Source of the DNA: Parvibaculum sp045863935
GTDB lineage: Bacteria > Pseudomonadota > Alphaproteobacteria > Parvibaculales > Parvibaculaceae
DNA: 64,000 nucleotides
Assembly: GCF_045863935.1 (NCBI RefSeq)
Contig: NZ_BTVP01000011.1
Location: forward strand, 1-64,000
Direction: 5' to 3'
Shown: in pieces, positions 1-9,761 of the stretch
Layout of the letters: the number at the start of each line of letters is the position of its first letter
Numbering within the stretch: position 1 is the stretch's first letter
Translations under genes and position numbers: made by a program
Notes under the pieces: model-generated
The model's input: the letters and a program-made list of their open reading frames with translations, nothing else
What the model was told of the DNA's origin: nothing
Database searches by the model: none

Positions 1-1308
<1,308 letters not shown>

Positions 1309-1793
1309 GCGGGAGCTATAAGAACCGAGCGCGTTCGGAAAAACGGCCCGAAATTAGAAAAAACGCCTCAGGTTTTACGGAGGTTGGTGGCCAAAGGCTG
1401 CTCGGGAATGCATTCCTTGAAAGTGACATCTTGTGCAGGAACCGCGTCCTATAGATCCTGATCTTCCGGCAAGTGGGCGGCGTAAGTACCTGTAGCCATT
1501 AGAAAAAATTGGATATTTCCAGATTCTCTTTTTGTGCAACCAGATTCAGGTTTTATGCGATCCTACACATTTCTTGCCCCCAAAAACCCATATCCATTTC
1601 GCCGATAATATATATTATGAAGAATAATAATTCTGCCAAAGACCGGGTTTCCGCGCATTCTTCCACTCGAGGCCACACTTCGCCCTGAACCGGCCCTCAT
1701 TGGGTAATTCGGTGGCGGGCTGAACGGAAAGCCCGCTCGTTTGTTCTTCCTTCAATGGGCGCTGGGGGCGTCGAAGTCTGGAGGAACAGATCA
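1309..1793. other. Non-coding gap with AT-rich segment and a hairpin
   Basis: No convincing gene lies here. Bases about 1495–1650 are clearly AT-rich for this genome, with TATA-like runs near 1608–1625, and could hold the promoter of the secreted-protein array downstream. A 7-bp stem hairpin lies at 1715–1736 (GCGGGCT, loop of 8, AGCCCGC). It is followed by a T-rich stretch, so it could terminate transcription from the hsdR remnant or sit in the leader of the next gene. Confidence 0.5.
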
Positions 1794-2306
1794 ATGACGC
1801 AATTCAGAAAGATCCTGCTTGCCGGTACCGCAAGCTTCGCGCTCGTCGCGACGCCGGTTGTCGCGGCCGATGTTCTCGGCGGCGCCACGGGTGCTGCCTC
1901 GGGCACGGCCTCCGGCGCGGTCGACGCCACCGGCTCCGCTGCCGGCAACACCATCGGCGGCTCCGCTGAAACGGCTGGCGATGCCGAAGTTGGCGCTGGT
2001 ATGGCCCAGATGGACACCGGCGGCAGCATCGACGTCGACACGCCCACACCGCCCGCATCTGGCGTCGAGAATGCACCCACGGCGCCTGCAGCGCCCGGCG
2101 CCGCTGACGTCGATCCCACCTCGAAGCTCACGGAGATGGGATACACCGACATCGCGCCGGCTGAAGGTTCGGTCACGTCAGGTGGCGAAGCGTCTTACAC
2201 GGCCACCAATGCCGAGGGCCAGCGCGTCAACGTCGTCGTTGACGGGCGCACCGGCGCGGTTGTGAGCGAGCAGCCTGCGGACGAGACGCAGGACAGCATG
2301 GAGTAA
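1794..2306 (+). CDS. Small secreted PepSY-like protein, tandem copy 1
   Basis: The 170-residue product has a signal peptide (basic start, hydrophobic core, cleavage near VVAA, about residue 25). A long Ala/Gly/Thr-rich linker follows, then a C-terminal module LTEMGYTDIAP … VNVVVDGRTGAVVSE. The module recurs in the two following genes and resembles PepSY_2-type periplasmic domains (a strand, then D-x-x-TG-x-V). The ATG at 1794 is set by the Shine–Dalgarno GGAGGAACA just upstream, a leader also found before the other two copies. The low-complexity linker of about 80 residues is unique to this copy. Function is unknown; an exported or periplasmic location is inferred. Confidence 0.75.
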   Translation: MTQFRKILLAGTASFALVATPVVAADVLGGATGAASGTASGAVDATGSAAGNTIGGSAETAGDAEVGAGMAQMDTGGSIDVDTPTPPASGVENAPTAPAAPGAADVDPTSKLTEMGYTDIAPAEGSVTSGGEASYTATNAEGQRVNVVVDGRTGAVVSEQPADETQDSME

Positions 2307-2344
2307 ATCCCGCCGGGAAACGCTCAGAGATCGGATGAGGATTG

Positions 2345-2375
2345 GCGCGGAATACAGCAGTATTCCGCGCTTTTC
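2345..2375 (+). terminator. Rho-independent terminator after copy 1
   Basis: A perfect 11-bp stem (GCGCGGAATAC / GTATTCCGCGC) with a 4-base loop AGCA is followed directly by TTTTC. It lies 38 bp past the stop codon of the preceding secreted protein. Confidence 0.85.
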
Positions 2376-2487
2376 TGTGTGAAGGCACGGACCGTCTGCG
2401 TGAGAGATTTTCTCCCTTTTTCTGAACGGTCCCGCCGCCCGTCCGTTGGTCTGTGAGAGGCGCGGGGCCACGAAAACCAGGAGGAAC

Positions 2488-2817
2488 ATGATGATGAAGT
2501 TCAGACAGAAGCTGTTGGCCGGCATTGGCGTTCTTGCGCTCAGCGCGACCCCTACCCTCGCTGGCAATGCGCTCCCGCAGGAAGGCGCCGGCACGACGAC
2601 CGGCGCCGTCGACGCCAGCGCACCCCAGAATGTCGAAGACCTGGGCTACAGCAACATCGAGCCTGTCCGCCGGGCCAGCGTCCCGGCTGATCGGCTCGCT
2701 TTCAACGCTGTGGACCCGGTTGGCAATCCGGTGCTGCTGATCGTCGACCGTTCGACGGGCCGCGTTGTCGGAGAAGGGGAAATGCGGACGCTCCCCACGC
2801 CATCGAAGAACCAGTAA
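2488..2817 (+). CDS. Small secreted PepSY-like protein, tandem copy 2
   Basis: The 109-residue product has a signal peptide ending near TLAG (about residue 26), a short linker, and the shared module VEDLGYSNIEP … GNPVLLIVDRSTGRVVGE. Three ATG codons stand in a row (2488, 2491, 2494). The AGGAGG at 2479–2484 is spaced better for the second or third, so the start is uncertain by two codons. The leader AGGAGGAACA matches those of the neighbouring copies. Function is unknown. The shared order of signal, linker and module makes it a paralogue of the flanking genes. Confidence 0.75.
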   Translation: MMMKFRQKLLAGIGVLALSATPTLAGNALPQEGAGTTTGAVDASAPQNVEDLGYSNIEPVRRASVPADRLAFNAVDPVGNPVLLIVDRSTGRVVGEGEMRTLPTPSKNQ

Positions 2818-2852
2818 CTGCACGGACCGGCCGATTCACCGGAACCGCATGG

Positions 2853-2879
2853 GGCGCGTCCGCAAGACGCGCCTCTTTT
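2853..2879 (+). terminator. Rho-independent terminator after copy 2
   Basis: An 8-bp GC-rich stem (GGCGCGTC / GACGCGCC) with loop CGCAA is followed by TCTTTT. It begins 36 bp after the stop codon. Confidence 0.8.
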
Positions 2880-3019
2880 GCGTTCGGTCTGCCTTGTTCT
2901 CGCCCGGTGAGCGGTATTTTCAAGGCCTTGTGAACCGAAGGCGTCCTCGCTGGTTGTTAAGGAAGGCGCGCCTGACCTTCCAGCCGGGCGCGCGAATTGC
3001 ACACAGGAGGAACATTGCA

Positions 3020-3349
3020 ATGACCGATCTCAGGAAACTTCTTCTCGCCAGTGCTGCCGGCCTCGCTCTGACGGCCGGTCCGGTCCTCGCGGAAGGCACC
3101 TACGATCAGGCGCCCGAGAAGGACATGCAGACCGAAGGTGCGATGGAGCTCGACACCTCTGCCGATACGGACTCCGTGGCGCAGCTCGAGTCCCTTGGCT
3201 ACACGGATGTGGAGCCCATCGAGGCGCAGGGCGATGCCGCGCCGGAAGGCCAGGCCTACTTCACCGGCACCAACGCGGATGGCGATCCCGTGACCATCCT
3301 CTTCGACGAGGAGGCTGGCACCGTCATCAGCGAGGAGCCGTCCCAGTAA
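3020..3349 (+). CDS. Small secreted PepSY-like protein, tandem copy 3
   Basis: The 109-residue product has a signal peptide ending at VLAEG (about residue 25). An acidic linker and the family module follow (LESLGYTDVEP … GDPVTILFDEEAGTVISEE). The start ATG at 3020 follows AGGAGGAACATTGCA, the same leader as the other two copies. The mature protein is strongly acidic, unlike copy 2. The Asp-x-x-Ala-Gly turn replaces the Thr-Gly of its siblings. No known function; periplasmic or secreted by inference. Confidence 0.75.
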   Translation: MTDLRKLLLASAAGLALTAGPVLAEGTYDQAPEKDMQTEGAMELDTSADTDSVAQLESLGYTDVEPIEAQGDAAPEGQAYFTGTNADGDPVTILFDEEAGTVISEEPSQ

Positions 3350-3378
3350 TCGGCTTTTCGACCGGTGATATCCGGAAA

Positions 3379-3410
3379 GACGGCGCGGAAGTTTCGGCTT
3401 CCGCGCCGTC
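3379..3410. terminator. Bidirectional hairpin between secreted-protein array and MBL gene
   Basis: A perfect 13-bp stem (GACGGCGCGGAAG / CTTCCGCGCCGTC) has a 6-base loop. It lies between the stop codons of two convergent genes. Only the minus-strand reading has a short T run after it, so it probably ends the holB–metG–tatD–MBL transcript and may also serve the plus-strand gene. Confidence 0.7.
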
Positions 3411-3425
3411 GCCGTTCATCGGGTA

Positions 3426-4244
3426 TCAGAGCGTGAATTCGATCTGCATGCCGTCGAAAGCGGGCCGGACGCCTTCGGGCAGTTGCGCCGCCAGCTCCGC
3501 ATAGTCGAGGTCGACATGCATGTTGGTGAGCACACCCTGTGGCGCCCTCGCCCGCTTCAGCCACTCGAGCGCCATCTCCACATGCGCATGCGTCGGATGC
3601 GGCGTGTAGCGCAGCGCATCGACGATCCAGCAATCTATTCCGTCGAGTAGCGCGAAACTTTCATCCGGTATGCCAACGGCATCCGCCGAATAGGCCAAGG
3701 GGCCGAAGCGGAAGCCCAGCGACCGGATGCTGCCGTGATCCTGGTCGAACGGAATGGCCTCGATGGTCCCGCCCGGCCCCTCGATATGAATGGCGTGCCC
3801 AGGTTTTTCGATCAGGTGATCGTTGAGGATCGCCGGATAACCCGAGCCCGGCTTCTCCCGGAAGCAGTAGCCGAAGCGCGACAGCAGCGTCTCATGGGTC
3901 GGCCGGTCCATCCAGCAATCGACACGGCGGCGCTTGTTGATGGCCAGCATCCGCAGGTCGTCGATCCCGTGGCACTGGTCGGCATGGTCATGCGTGAAGA
4001 GAACCGCGTCGGCCCAGCCGATCTTCGCATCGATGAGCTGGTCGCGCATGTCCGGCGAAGTGTCGACGAGCACAACCGTTTTCGCCGTCGGATCCTTGTC
4101 CCATTGCTCGATCAGCAGCGAGCACCGCCGTCTGCGGTTCTTCGGTTCTTCCGGGTTGCAGGCGCCCCAGAACGGCCCGCCAATGCCGGGCCGGGGCACG
4201 CCGCCGGACGAACCGCAGCCGAGGATCGTCGCGCGCAGCTTCAT
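3426..4244 (-). CDS. MBL-fold metallo-hydrolase (PhnP-like)
   Basis: The 272-residue product has the metallo-beta-lactamase metal motif THDHADQCHGIDDLR, and the N-terminal GCGSSGGVPRPG of the PhnP/GNAT-neighbour branch of phosphodiesterases. An Asp-containing strand (VLVDTSPDMRDQL) precedes the metal motif. It is the last gene of the operon holB–metG–tatD–MBL. Its ATG overlaps the tatD stop as ATGA, so translation is probably coupled. In alphaproteobacteria this MBL gene regularly follows tatD. A phosphodiesterase activity is a family-level inference; the substrate is unknown. Confidence 0.85.
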   Translation of the reverse strand: MKLRATILGCGSSGGVPRPGIGGPFWGACNPEEPKNRRRRCSLLIEQWDKDPTAKTVVLVDTSPDMRDQLIDAKIGWADAVLFTHDHADQCHGIDDLRMLAINKRRRVDCWMDRPTHETLLSRFGYCFREKPGSGYPAILNDHLIEKPGHAIHIEGPGGTIEAIPFDQDHGSIRSLGFRFGPLAYSADAVGIPDESFALLDGIDCWIVDALRYTPHPTHAHVEMALEWLKRARAPQGVLTNMHVDLDYAELAAQLPEGVRPAFDGMQIEFTL

Positions 4245-5047
4245 GGCCGCAGCACCGCTTCCGGCGGAACGCGGGCAAAGAGCTTCAGGAAATTCGCCGT
4301 CGTCGCCTCCGCGAGTTCGGCCGCCGTCACGCCTTTGATCTCCGCGAGCCTGGCTGCCGTGTGAACGACGAAGCTCGGCTCGTTGCGCTTGCCGCGTTTC
4401 GGCACCGGCGCGAGATAAGGCGCATCCGTCTCGACCAGCAGCCGCTCCATCGGAACTGCCGCCGCCGTCTCGCGCAGGCTCTCCGCGTTCCTGAAGGTCA
4501 CGATCCCGGAAAAGGAAACGTAAAGCCCGAGTTCGAGTGCTTTTTCAGCGAGTTGTGGGCTGGAAGTAAAGCAATGCAGGAGGCCCGGGAAAGCGCCCTT
4601 CCCCATCTCTTCATCCAGTATCTGAGCCGTGTCCTCATCCGCATCGCGCGTATGCACGATGAGCGGCAGGCCCGTCTCGCGCGCCGCCGCGATATGCGCC
4701 CGGAAATTCCGCTGCTGCGCCTCGCGCGGGGAATGCTCGTAGAAATAATCGAGCCCCGTCTCGCCGATGCCGACGACCTTCGGATGCTTCGCGAGCTCCA
4801 CCAGCGTCGCCTTGTCCGTCTCGGGCTCGCTCGCCGCCTCATGCGGATGAATGCCGACGGTGCAGAATACATGCGGAAAGCGTTCCGCCACTGCCTTCAC
4901 CCGGTCGAACTCGCTCACCTTGGTCGAGATCGTCACCATCAGCCCGACGCCTGCCGCATGCGCGCGCGCCACCACCTCGTCGACTTCCGGCCCGAAATCG
5001 GGAAAGTCGAGATGGCAATGGCTGTCCACGAGCACCGGCAGCGTCAT
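4241..5047 (-). CDS. tatD: TatD family metal-dependent hydrolase (DNase)
   Basis: The 268-residue TIM-barrel protein has the family landmarks: DSHCHLDFPDF near the N-terminus (metal His-x-His), GETGLDYFYEHSP, the HTRDADED strand, HCFT, and the C-terminal ETDAPYLAP. TatD proteins are Mg-dependent 3'-5' exonucleases. The ATG at 5047 was chosen because it overlaps the metG stop as ATGA and gives the standard family N-terminus; the frame extends further upstream but only as an antisense extension of metG. It is followed by a second ATGA overlap with the MBL gene. Confidence 0.92.
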   Translation of the reverse strand: MTLPVLVDSHCHLDFPDFGPEVDEVVARAHAAGVGLMVTISTKVSEFDRVKAVAERFPHVFCTVGIHPHEAASEPETDKATLVELAKHPKVVGIGETGLDYFYEHSPREAQQRNFRAHIAAARETGLPLIVHTRDADEDTAQILDEEMGKGAFPGLLHCFTSSPQLAEKALELGLYVSFSGIVTFRNAESLRETAAAVPMERLLVETDAPYLAPVPKRGKRNEPSFVVHTAARLAEIKGVTAAELAEATTANFLKLFARVPPEAVLRP

Positions 5048-6603
5048 GACTGTGCGGCCTCCGGCTCGACATAGCGCGGGAACACGCCCTGCGGCGCGGG
5101 CAGCGGCGTGCCGGGCTTGAGCGCCCCTGCGGGCCCGAGCGTCGCGAAGCCGCGCGCCTCCGGTCCGAGCGAAAGCTGGTCCAGCATCTTCGCCGCCGAT
5201 TCCGGCACCACCGGCTGCACCAGGATCGCGATGTGCCGGATCGTCTCCGCCAGCACATAGAGCACCGTCGCCATGCGCGCCGGATCGGTCTTCTTCAGCG
5301 CCCAGGGTGCCTGCTCGTCGATATAGCGGTTCGCATCGCCGCAGACGGACCAGATCGCCTCCAGCCCCTTGTGGAAGAGTTGCGCGTCGAACGCCTCCCG
5401 CACCCGGTCGAGAAGCCCATAGGCCGCATCGAGCAGCGCCTTGTCCGCATCGGTGAACGCGCCATGCTCCGGCACCGCGCCGCCGCAATTCTTCGCGATC
5501 ATCGACAGCGAGCGCTGCGCCAGATTGCCGAGATCGTTGGCGAGATCGCCATTCGTCCGGTGCACGATCGCCTTGTGCGAGAAGTCGCCGTCATTGCCGA
5601 ACGGCACCTCGCGCAGCAGGAAATAGCGCGAGGCGTCGAGCCCGTAGGTCGCCACGAGATCGGCGGGCGCGATCACATTGCCGAGCGACTTCGACATTTT
5701 CTGTCCCTCGACCGTCCACCAGCCATGCGCGAACACGCGCTTGGGCGGTTCGAGCCCGGCGGCGAGCAGGAAGGCCGGCCAGTAGACGGTATGGAAACGC
5801 AGGATGTCCTTGCCGATCATGTGCAGGTCGGCCGGCCAGTAGCGCTTGTAGGCGTCGGCCCCCGTGTCGGGATAGCCGACGGCCGTTATGTAGTTCGTCA
5901 GCGCGTCGAGCCACACATACATCACGTGTTTCTCGTCGCCCGGCACGGGGATGCCCCAGTCGAAAGTCGTCCGGCTGATCGAGAGATCGTGGAGCCCCCC
6001 CTTCACGAAACTCACCACTTCGTTGCGCCGCGCGGTCGGCGCGATGAAGTCGGGATGGCTCTCGTAGAATTTGAGCAGCGGTTCCGCCCAGGCCGACAGC
6101 TTGAAGAAATAGGAGGGCTCTTCGACCCATTCGCATTCGGCGCCCGTGGGCGCGATCTTCTTGCCGTTCGGGCCGGCGGTCAGCTCGTCCTCGCCGTAAA
6201 AGGCTTCGTCGCGCACCGCATACCAGCCGGAATAGGAACCGAGATAGATGTTCCCGCTCGCTTCGAGCTTCTTCCAGATATCCTGGCACGACGCCGTATG
6301 ACGCGGTTCCGTCGTGCGGATGAACTCATCGTTCGAATAATTCATCGCCTCGCAGAGATCGCGGAAATTCTGCGACACGCGGTCGGTGAACGCCTGCGGC
6401 GTCACGCCCGCCAGCGCCGCCGCCTTCTCCACCTTCTGCCCGTGCTCGTCCGTGCCCGTGAGGAACATCACGTCGAAGCCGTCCAGCCGCTTGAAGCGCG
6501 CAAGCACGTCGCAGGCCAGCGTCGTGTAGGCATGCCCGATATGCGGCACGTCGTTCACGTAATAGATCGGCGTCGTAACGTAGAAGGCTTTGGGAGCGCT
6601 CAT
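5044..6603 (-). CDS. metG: Methionine–tRNA ligase
   Basis: The 519-residue class I synthetase charges tRNA-Met. It opens with YVTTPIYYVNDVPHIGHAY (HIGH signature) and has the KMSKS loop as GQKMSKSLGN. The length and the absence of a C-terminal EMAP-like tRNA-binding domain fit the short alphaproteobacterial form. The ATG at 6603 gives the conserved MSAPKAFYVTTP start; the frame stays open upstream without homology. It is the second gene of the holB–metG–tatD–MBL operon and overlaps tatD by 4 bases. Confidence 0.95.
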   Translation of the reverse strand: MSAPKAFYVTTPIYYVNDVPHIGHAYTTLACDVLARFKRLDGFDVMFLTGTDEHGQKVEKAAALAGVTPQAFTDRVSQNFRDLCEAMNYSNDEFIRTTEPRHTASCQDIWKKLEASGNIYLGSYSGWYAVRDEAFYGEDELTAGPNGKKIAPTGAECEWVEEPSYFFKLSAWAEPLLKFYESHPDFIAPTARRNEVVSFVKGGLHDLSISRTTFDWGIPVPGDEKHVMYVWLDALTNYITAVGYPDTGADAYKRYWPADLHMIGKDILRFHTVYWPAFLLAAGLEPPKRVFAHGWWTVEGQKMSKSLGNVIAPADLVATYGLDASRYFLLREVPFGNDGDFSHKAIVHRTNGDLANDLGNLAQRSLSMIAKNCGGAVPEHGAFTDADKALLDAAYGLLDRVREAFDAQLFHKGLEAIWSVCGDANRYIDEQAPWALKKTDPARMATVLYVLAETIRHIAILVQPVVPESAAKMLDQLSLGPEARGFATLGPAGALKPGTPLPAPQGVFPRYVEPEAAQS

Positions 6604-6646
6604 TCTTCTTTCGAACCGGGTTGTCTCGTTACATCCATATCGTCCC

Positions 6647-6697
6647 ACCCTCCCCTGGGGGAGGGTCGAAAAATTCAAGCAAAGCGAGAATTTTTCG
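6647..6697. repeat. Double-palindrome intergenic element
   Basis: Two inverted repeats lie back to back between holB and metG. The first is ACCCTCCCC…GGGGAGGGT (6647–6666). The second is CGAAAAATTC…GAATTTTTCG (6667–6697, 11-base spacer). GC-only and AT-only palindromes side by side resemble dispersed intergenic palindromic repeats known from several alphaproteobacterial genomes. Only one copy was seen in this window. It could fold in the holB–metG transcript. Confidence 0.55.
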
Positions 6698-6721
6698 GGG
6701 CGAGGGCGCGGCCTGTGCCGT

Positions 6722-7885
6722 TCAAGCGCCGGCGCCCTCGCTCGCGACCGCTTCGAGCATCGAAAAGACGTTCAGAATCACGAGCTTGCGATCCGTGTTG
6801 AGCGCCTCGCCGCGAGCGGTCATTTGGCTGATCTTTTCCCATACCTCGACCCAGCGATCAAGGCTGCCCCCGGCCGCGAGCCGCTGCATCGCGGCCCCCT
6901 CTCCTGCCACGATGTCGGGTCCCGGATCGAGCCCCGCGCCTGCCCGCACGAGCCGTTGCAGCCAGTGCGTCAGGAGTTCGATCATCGTCTCGTAGGTCTC
7001 GCCCGCGCCTCGTTTGCCCGCCTTGTCGGCAAAGGCGTGAAGCGCGGCAATGTCGGGACGCGGCAATTGAACGAGGAGCGACGCGAGTTCCTTGTAGAGC
7101 GCGAGCCCGCCGCTGCCCGCAATCGAAAGCGCACGTCCCGCGCTCCCTTCGGCAAGATGCGCGAGCGCCGGCCGGTCCGCTTCCGGCGTCGCTGAAAATT
7201 TCCGCCGCTGCTCGTTCGCCCTCTCTTCAGCCTGGCCCTCCGCATCGGCGATCAGGGTCACGATGTCGTCCAGCCCCAGCGGTGTCATCCGCAGTGTGCG
7301 GCAGCGTGAACGGATCGTCGGCAGGAGCCGCCCCGGCTGATGGGAAAGCACCAGAAACAGCCCGTTCGCGGGCGGTTCTTCAAGTGCTTTCAGAAGAGCA
7401 TTGGCCGCGTTCGTATTCATCTCGTCCGCGCTGTCGATCACGACCACGCGCCAGGCGCCACGTTCGGCTGCCGTCAGCGCGAAGAAATGGCCGATGCGGC
7501 GCACCTCGTCGACCGTGATCACCGTCTTCAGCTTCTTCGTCTTCTCATCCCAGGGACGCCGCACGGTGAGAAGGTTCGGATGGCTTCCGGCCGCGATCTG
7601 GTGGAAGGCACGCGAAGTCTCCGGCACCGAGAGGTCGCGCGCGCCCGCCGCCCTCGCCGCCTCCGCCGAGCCGTAATGCAGGACGAAACGCGCCATCCGG
7701 TAGGCGAGCGTCGCCTTGCCGATCCCCTTGGGGCCGGTCAGCAGCCAGGCATGCTGCATCCGCCCGCTCATGAAGGCGTCGAACAGCGCGCGCTCCGCCT
7801 CGGCCTGGCCTCTGAAACCGGCCGTCTCCCGCGGATGCGGGTACTCGCCCAGCCGGTCGCTTTCGGGAATCTCTGTCTCGCTCAT
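6722..7885 (-). CDS. holB: DNA polymerase III subunit delta' (clamp loader)
   Basis: The 387-residue AAA+ protein has Walker A GPKGIGKATL, a sensor region VVVIDSADEMN followed by ANALLKALEEPP, and SRCRTLRM, all hallmarks of the delta' clamp-loader subunit. The ATG at 7885 follows AAAGGG and gives the usual short N-terminal extension; more upstream codons are open but lack family similarity. It leads the minus-strand operon into metG. In related genomes tmk lies directly upstream. Here tmk is about 5.4 kb away, separated by the ptx cassette and an M23 gene. Confidence 0.93.
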   Translation of the reverse strand: MSETEIPESDRLGEYPHPRETAGFRGQAEAERALFDAFMSGRMQHAWLLTGPKGIGKATLAYRMARFVLHYGSAEAARAAGARDLSVPETSRAFHQIAAGSHPNLLTVRRPWDEKTKKLKTVITVDEVRRIGHFFALTAAERGAWRVVVIDSADEMNTNAANALLKALEEPPANGLFLVLSHQPGRLLPTIRSRCRTLRMTPLGLDDIVTLIADAEGQAEERANEQRRKFSATPEADRPALAHLAEGSAGRALSIAGSGGLALYKELASLLVQLPRPDIAALHAFADKAGKRGAGETYETMIELLTHWLQRLVRAGAGLDPGPDIVAGEGAAMQRLAAGGSLDRWVEVWEKISQMTARGEALNTDRKLVILNVFSMLEAVASEGAGA

Positions 7886-7941
7886 GCCCTTTGGTAGCAC
7901 GGGCCGCCGCGCCGCGTCATGCCCGGCCCCGCCATCCGAAA

Positions 7942-7959
7942 TTGTCACGAGACTGAGAC
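7942..7959 (+). promoter_or_regulatory. Candidate Pho box upstream of ptxA
   Basis: TTGTCAC (7942–7948) is followed after exactly 4 bases by CTGAGAC (7953–7959). This is the 7-4-7 layout of PhoB sites (consensus halves like CTGTCAT), with the second half matching only in part. It lies about 100 bp before the ptxA ATG, in the divergent holB/ptxA space. A 6-bp inverted repeat GACCGG…CCGGTC (7994–8010) lies between and could bind another regulator such as PtxE. Assignment by pattern only. Confidence 0.35.
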
Positions 7960-8058
7960 GAACCCGTCGTTTCGCCGTCACGGGCTCCTGTTAGACCGGC
8001 TTTACCGGTCAAAACCGCCATTCGTTCGGTTTTGTCGTTCATACCGACGGGGGCCTCG

Positions 8059-8868
8059 ATGCTCGATCTCGACAATGTAACCGTCCGCTACGCCAATCGC
8101 GTGACCGCGCTCGAAGCGGCAAGCGCCTCCTTCCCGCGCGGGCAGTTCATCGTCCTGCTCGGCCCCTCGGGCGCGGGCAAGTCCACCCTGCTCCGCTGCC
8201 TCAACGGTCTGGTCCGCCCGGCCTCCGGCAAGGTCTCCCTGGAGGAAGGCGGCAACATCCTCGCGAGCCGCGCCGCGCTGCGCCAGCACCGCCGCCGTAC
8301 CGGCATGATCTTCCAGCAGCACCACCTGATCGGCCGCCTCACCGCACTCCAGAACGTGCTCATGGGCCGCCTCGCCTTCCACACTACCCTGCGTTCCCTG
8401 CTGCCACTGCCGGAGGCGGACAGGCTCGTCGCCCTCGAGGCGCTGGACCGTGTCGGCCTTGCCGACCGCGCACTCCACAGGGCGGACCAGCTCTCGGGCG
8501 GCCAGCAACAGCGTGTCGGCATCGCCCGCGCTCTCGCCCAGAAGCCCAACCTCATTCTCGCGGACGAGCCTGTCGCCTCGCTCGACCCCGCCACCGCCGA
8601 CAAGGTGCTCGCTCTCCTCCACCGCATCTGCTGCGAGGACGGCATCACTGCGGTCGTAAGCCTCCATCAGGTCGAACTCGCGCGCCGCTATGGCGGCCGG
8701 ATCTATGGCCTGGCTGGCGGCCACATCGTCTTCGATGGCGCCGCCGCCGAACTCGACGCCGTCACACTCGATCGGATTTACGGCCCTGCCTCCATCCCCT
8801 CCGTTCAACCCGGCCCCCTTCAGACCGAGCCGAGCACGGCTCGCCTGAAGATGGCCAAAACAGCCTGA
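8059..8868 (+). CDS. ptxA: Phosphite/phosphonate ABC transporter, ATP-binding protein
   Basis: The 269-residue ABC ATPase has Walker A GPSGAGKST (35–43), signature LSGGQQQR (145–152) and Walker B LILADEP. Overall it fits the PhnC/PtxA branch. The ATG at 8059 is preceded by ACGGGGG; an in-frame TTG at 8032 is possible but lacks a ribosome site. It is the first gene of a five-gene set with ptxB, ptxC, ptxD and ptxE. The dehydrogenase and regulator downstream point to phosphite rather than organophosphonate as cargo. It powers import through the PtxC permease at the inner membrane. Confidence 0.9.
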   Translation: MLDLDNVTVRYANRVTALEAASASFPRGQFIVLLGPSGAGKSTLLRCLNGLVRPASGKVSLEEGGNILASRAALRQHRRRTGMIFQQHHLIGRLTALQNVLMGRLAFHTTLRSLLPLPEADRLVALEALDRVGLADRALHRADQLSGGQQQRVGIARALAQKPNLILADEPVASLDPATADKVLALLHRICCEDGITAVVSLHQVELARRYGGRIYGLAGGHIVFDGAAAELDAVTLDRIYGPASIPSVQPGPLQTEPSTARLKMAKTA

Positions 8869-8878
8869 GGAAAGTTCG

Positions 8879-9760
8879 ATGACATTCTTCCTGAACCGCC
8901 GGTCGCTGATCGCCTCCGTTCTTGCGGCCGCTGCCGCCTTCACGCCCCTCGCGGCATCCGCGCAGGAGCCGAACCCCGACACGCTCCGCGTCGCATTGCT
9001 GCCGGACGAAAATGCCGCAACGCTCATTCAGAACGCGCAGCCCTTGAAGGAATACCTTGCCGCGACGCTCGGCAAGAAGATCGAGATCATCGTCACCACC
9101 GACTATTCCTCCATGATCGAGGCCATGCGCTTCGGCCGCATCGAGGTCGGATATTTCGGTCCCTTCTCCTACGTCCTCGCGAAATCGAAGGCGCCGGAAA
9201 TCGAACCCTTCGCCGTCGGCGTCGAAAAGGGCAAGCCCACCTACAACTCCGTTCTGATCGCAACGGCGGGCGGCCCGGTCGCTTCAGTCTCGGACATCAA
9301 GGGCAAGTCCTTCGGCTTCGGCGATCAGGCGTCGACCTCGAGCCACCTGGCGCCGCGCGCCCATCTCGCGAAACAGGGCCTTGTGGGCGGCGTGGACTAC
9401 AAGCCCGTCCACCTCGGGACACATGATGCGGTCGCCCGCGCCGTTCAGGCAGGCCAGATTCCGGCCGGCGCCCTGTCCGAACCGATCCTGCGGACGCTCA
9501 TCGAACGCGGCACGGTCGACGCGTCAAAGATCGTGGAACTCGACATCACCGCGCCGATCCCCAACTACCCGATCACCATGCAGGGATATCTGGCACCGGA
9601 ACTGAAAGAAAAGATCCGCGCCGCCTTCCTTGAACTGAAGGACGAAACGGTTCTCGCCTCCTTCCGCGTCGAAGGCTTCCAGCCGACGTCCGACGAGTCC
9701 TACGACATTCTCCGTGAGACCGCGCAAATTCTGAACCTCGAACTCGCGCAGATGAACTGA
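8879..9760 (+). CDS. ptxB: Phosphite/phosphonate ABC transporter, periplasmic binding protein
   Basis: The 293-residue PhnD-type binding protein has a signal peptide (NRRSLIASVLAAAAAF, cleavage near ASAQ). The ligand-binding family segments TTDYSSMIEAMRFGRIEVGYFGPFSY and FGFGDQASTSSHLAPR follow. In PhnD/PtxB structures the Tyr-Phe-Gly-Pro and Ser-Thr-Ser turns bind the P-oxyanion. It starts 10 bp after ptxA. Specificity for phosphite is inferred from its position in the ptx operon. Confidence 0.88.
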   Translation: MTFFLNRRSLIASVLAAAAAFTPLAASAQEPNPDTLRVALLPDENAATLIQNAQPLKEYLAATLGKKIEIIVTTDYSSMIEAMRFGRIEVGYFGPFSYVLAKSKAPEIEPFAVGVEKGKPTYNSVLIATAGGPVASVSDIKGKSFGFGDQASTSSHLAPRAHLAKQGLVGGVDYKPVHLGTHDAVARAVQAGQIPAGALSEPILRTLIERGTVDASKIVELDITAPIPNYPITMQGYLAPELKEKIRAAFLELKDETVLASFRVEGFQPTSDESYDILRETAQILNLELAQMN

Positions 9761-9761
9761 G

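Noticed and set aside
5233..6801. Open frame of 522 codons on the plus strand opposite metG
   Set aside because: Its product is Arg/Asp/Glu/Val-rich with no motif, typical of the antisense frame of a GC-rich gene. metG is fully supported.
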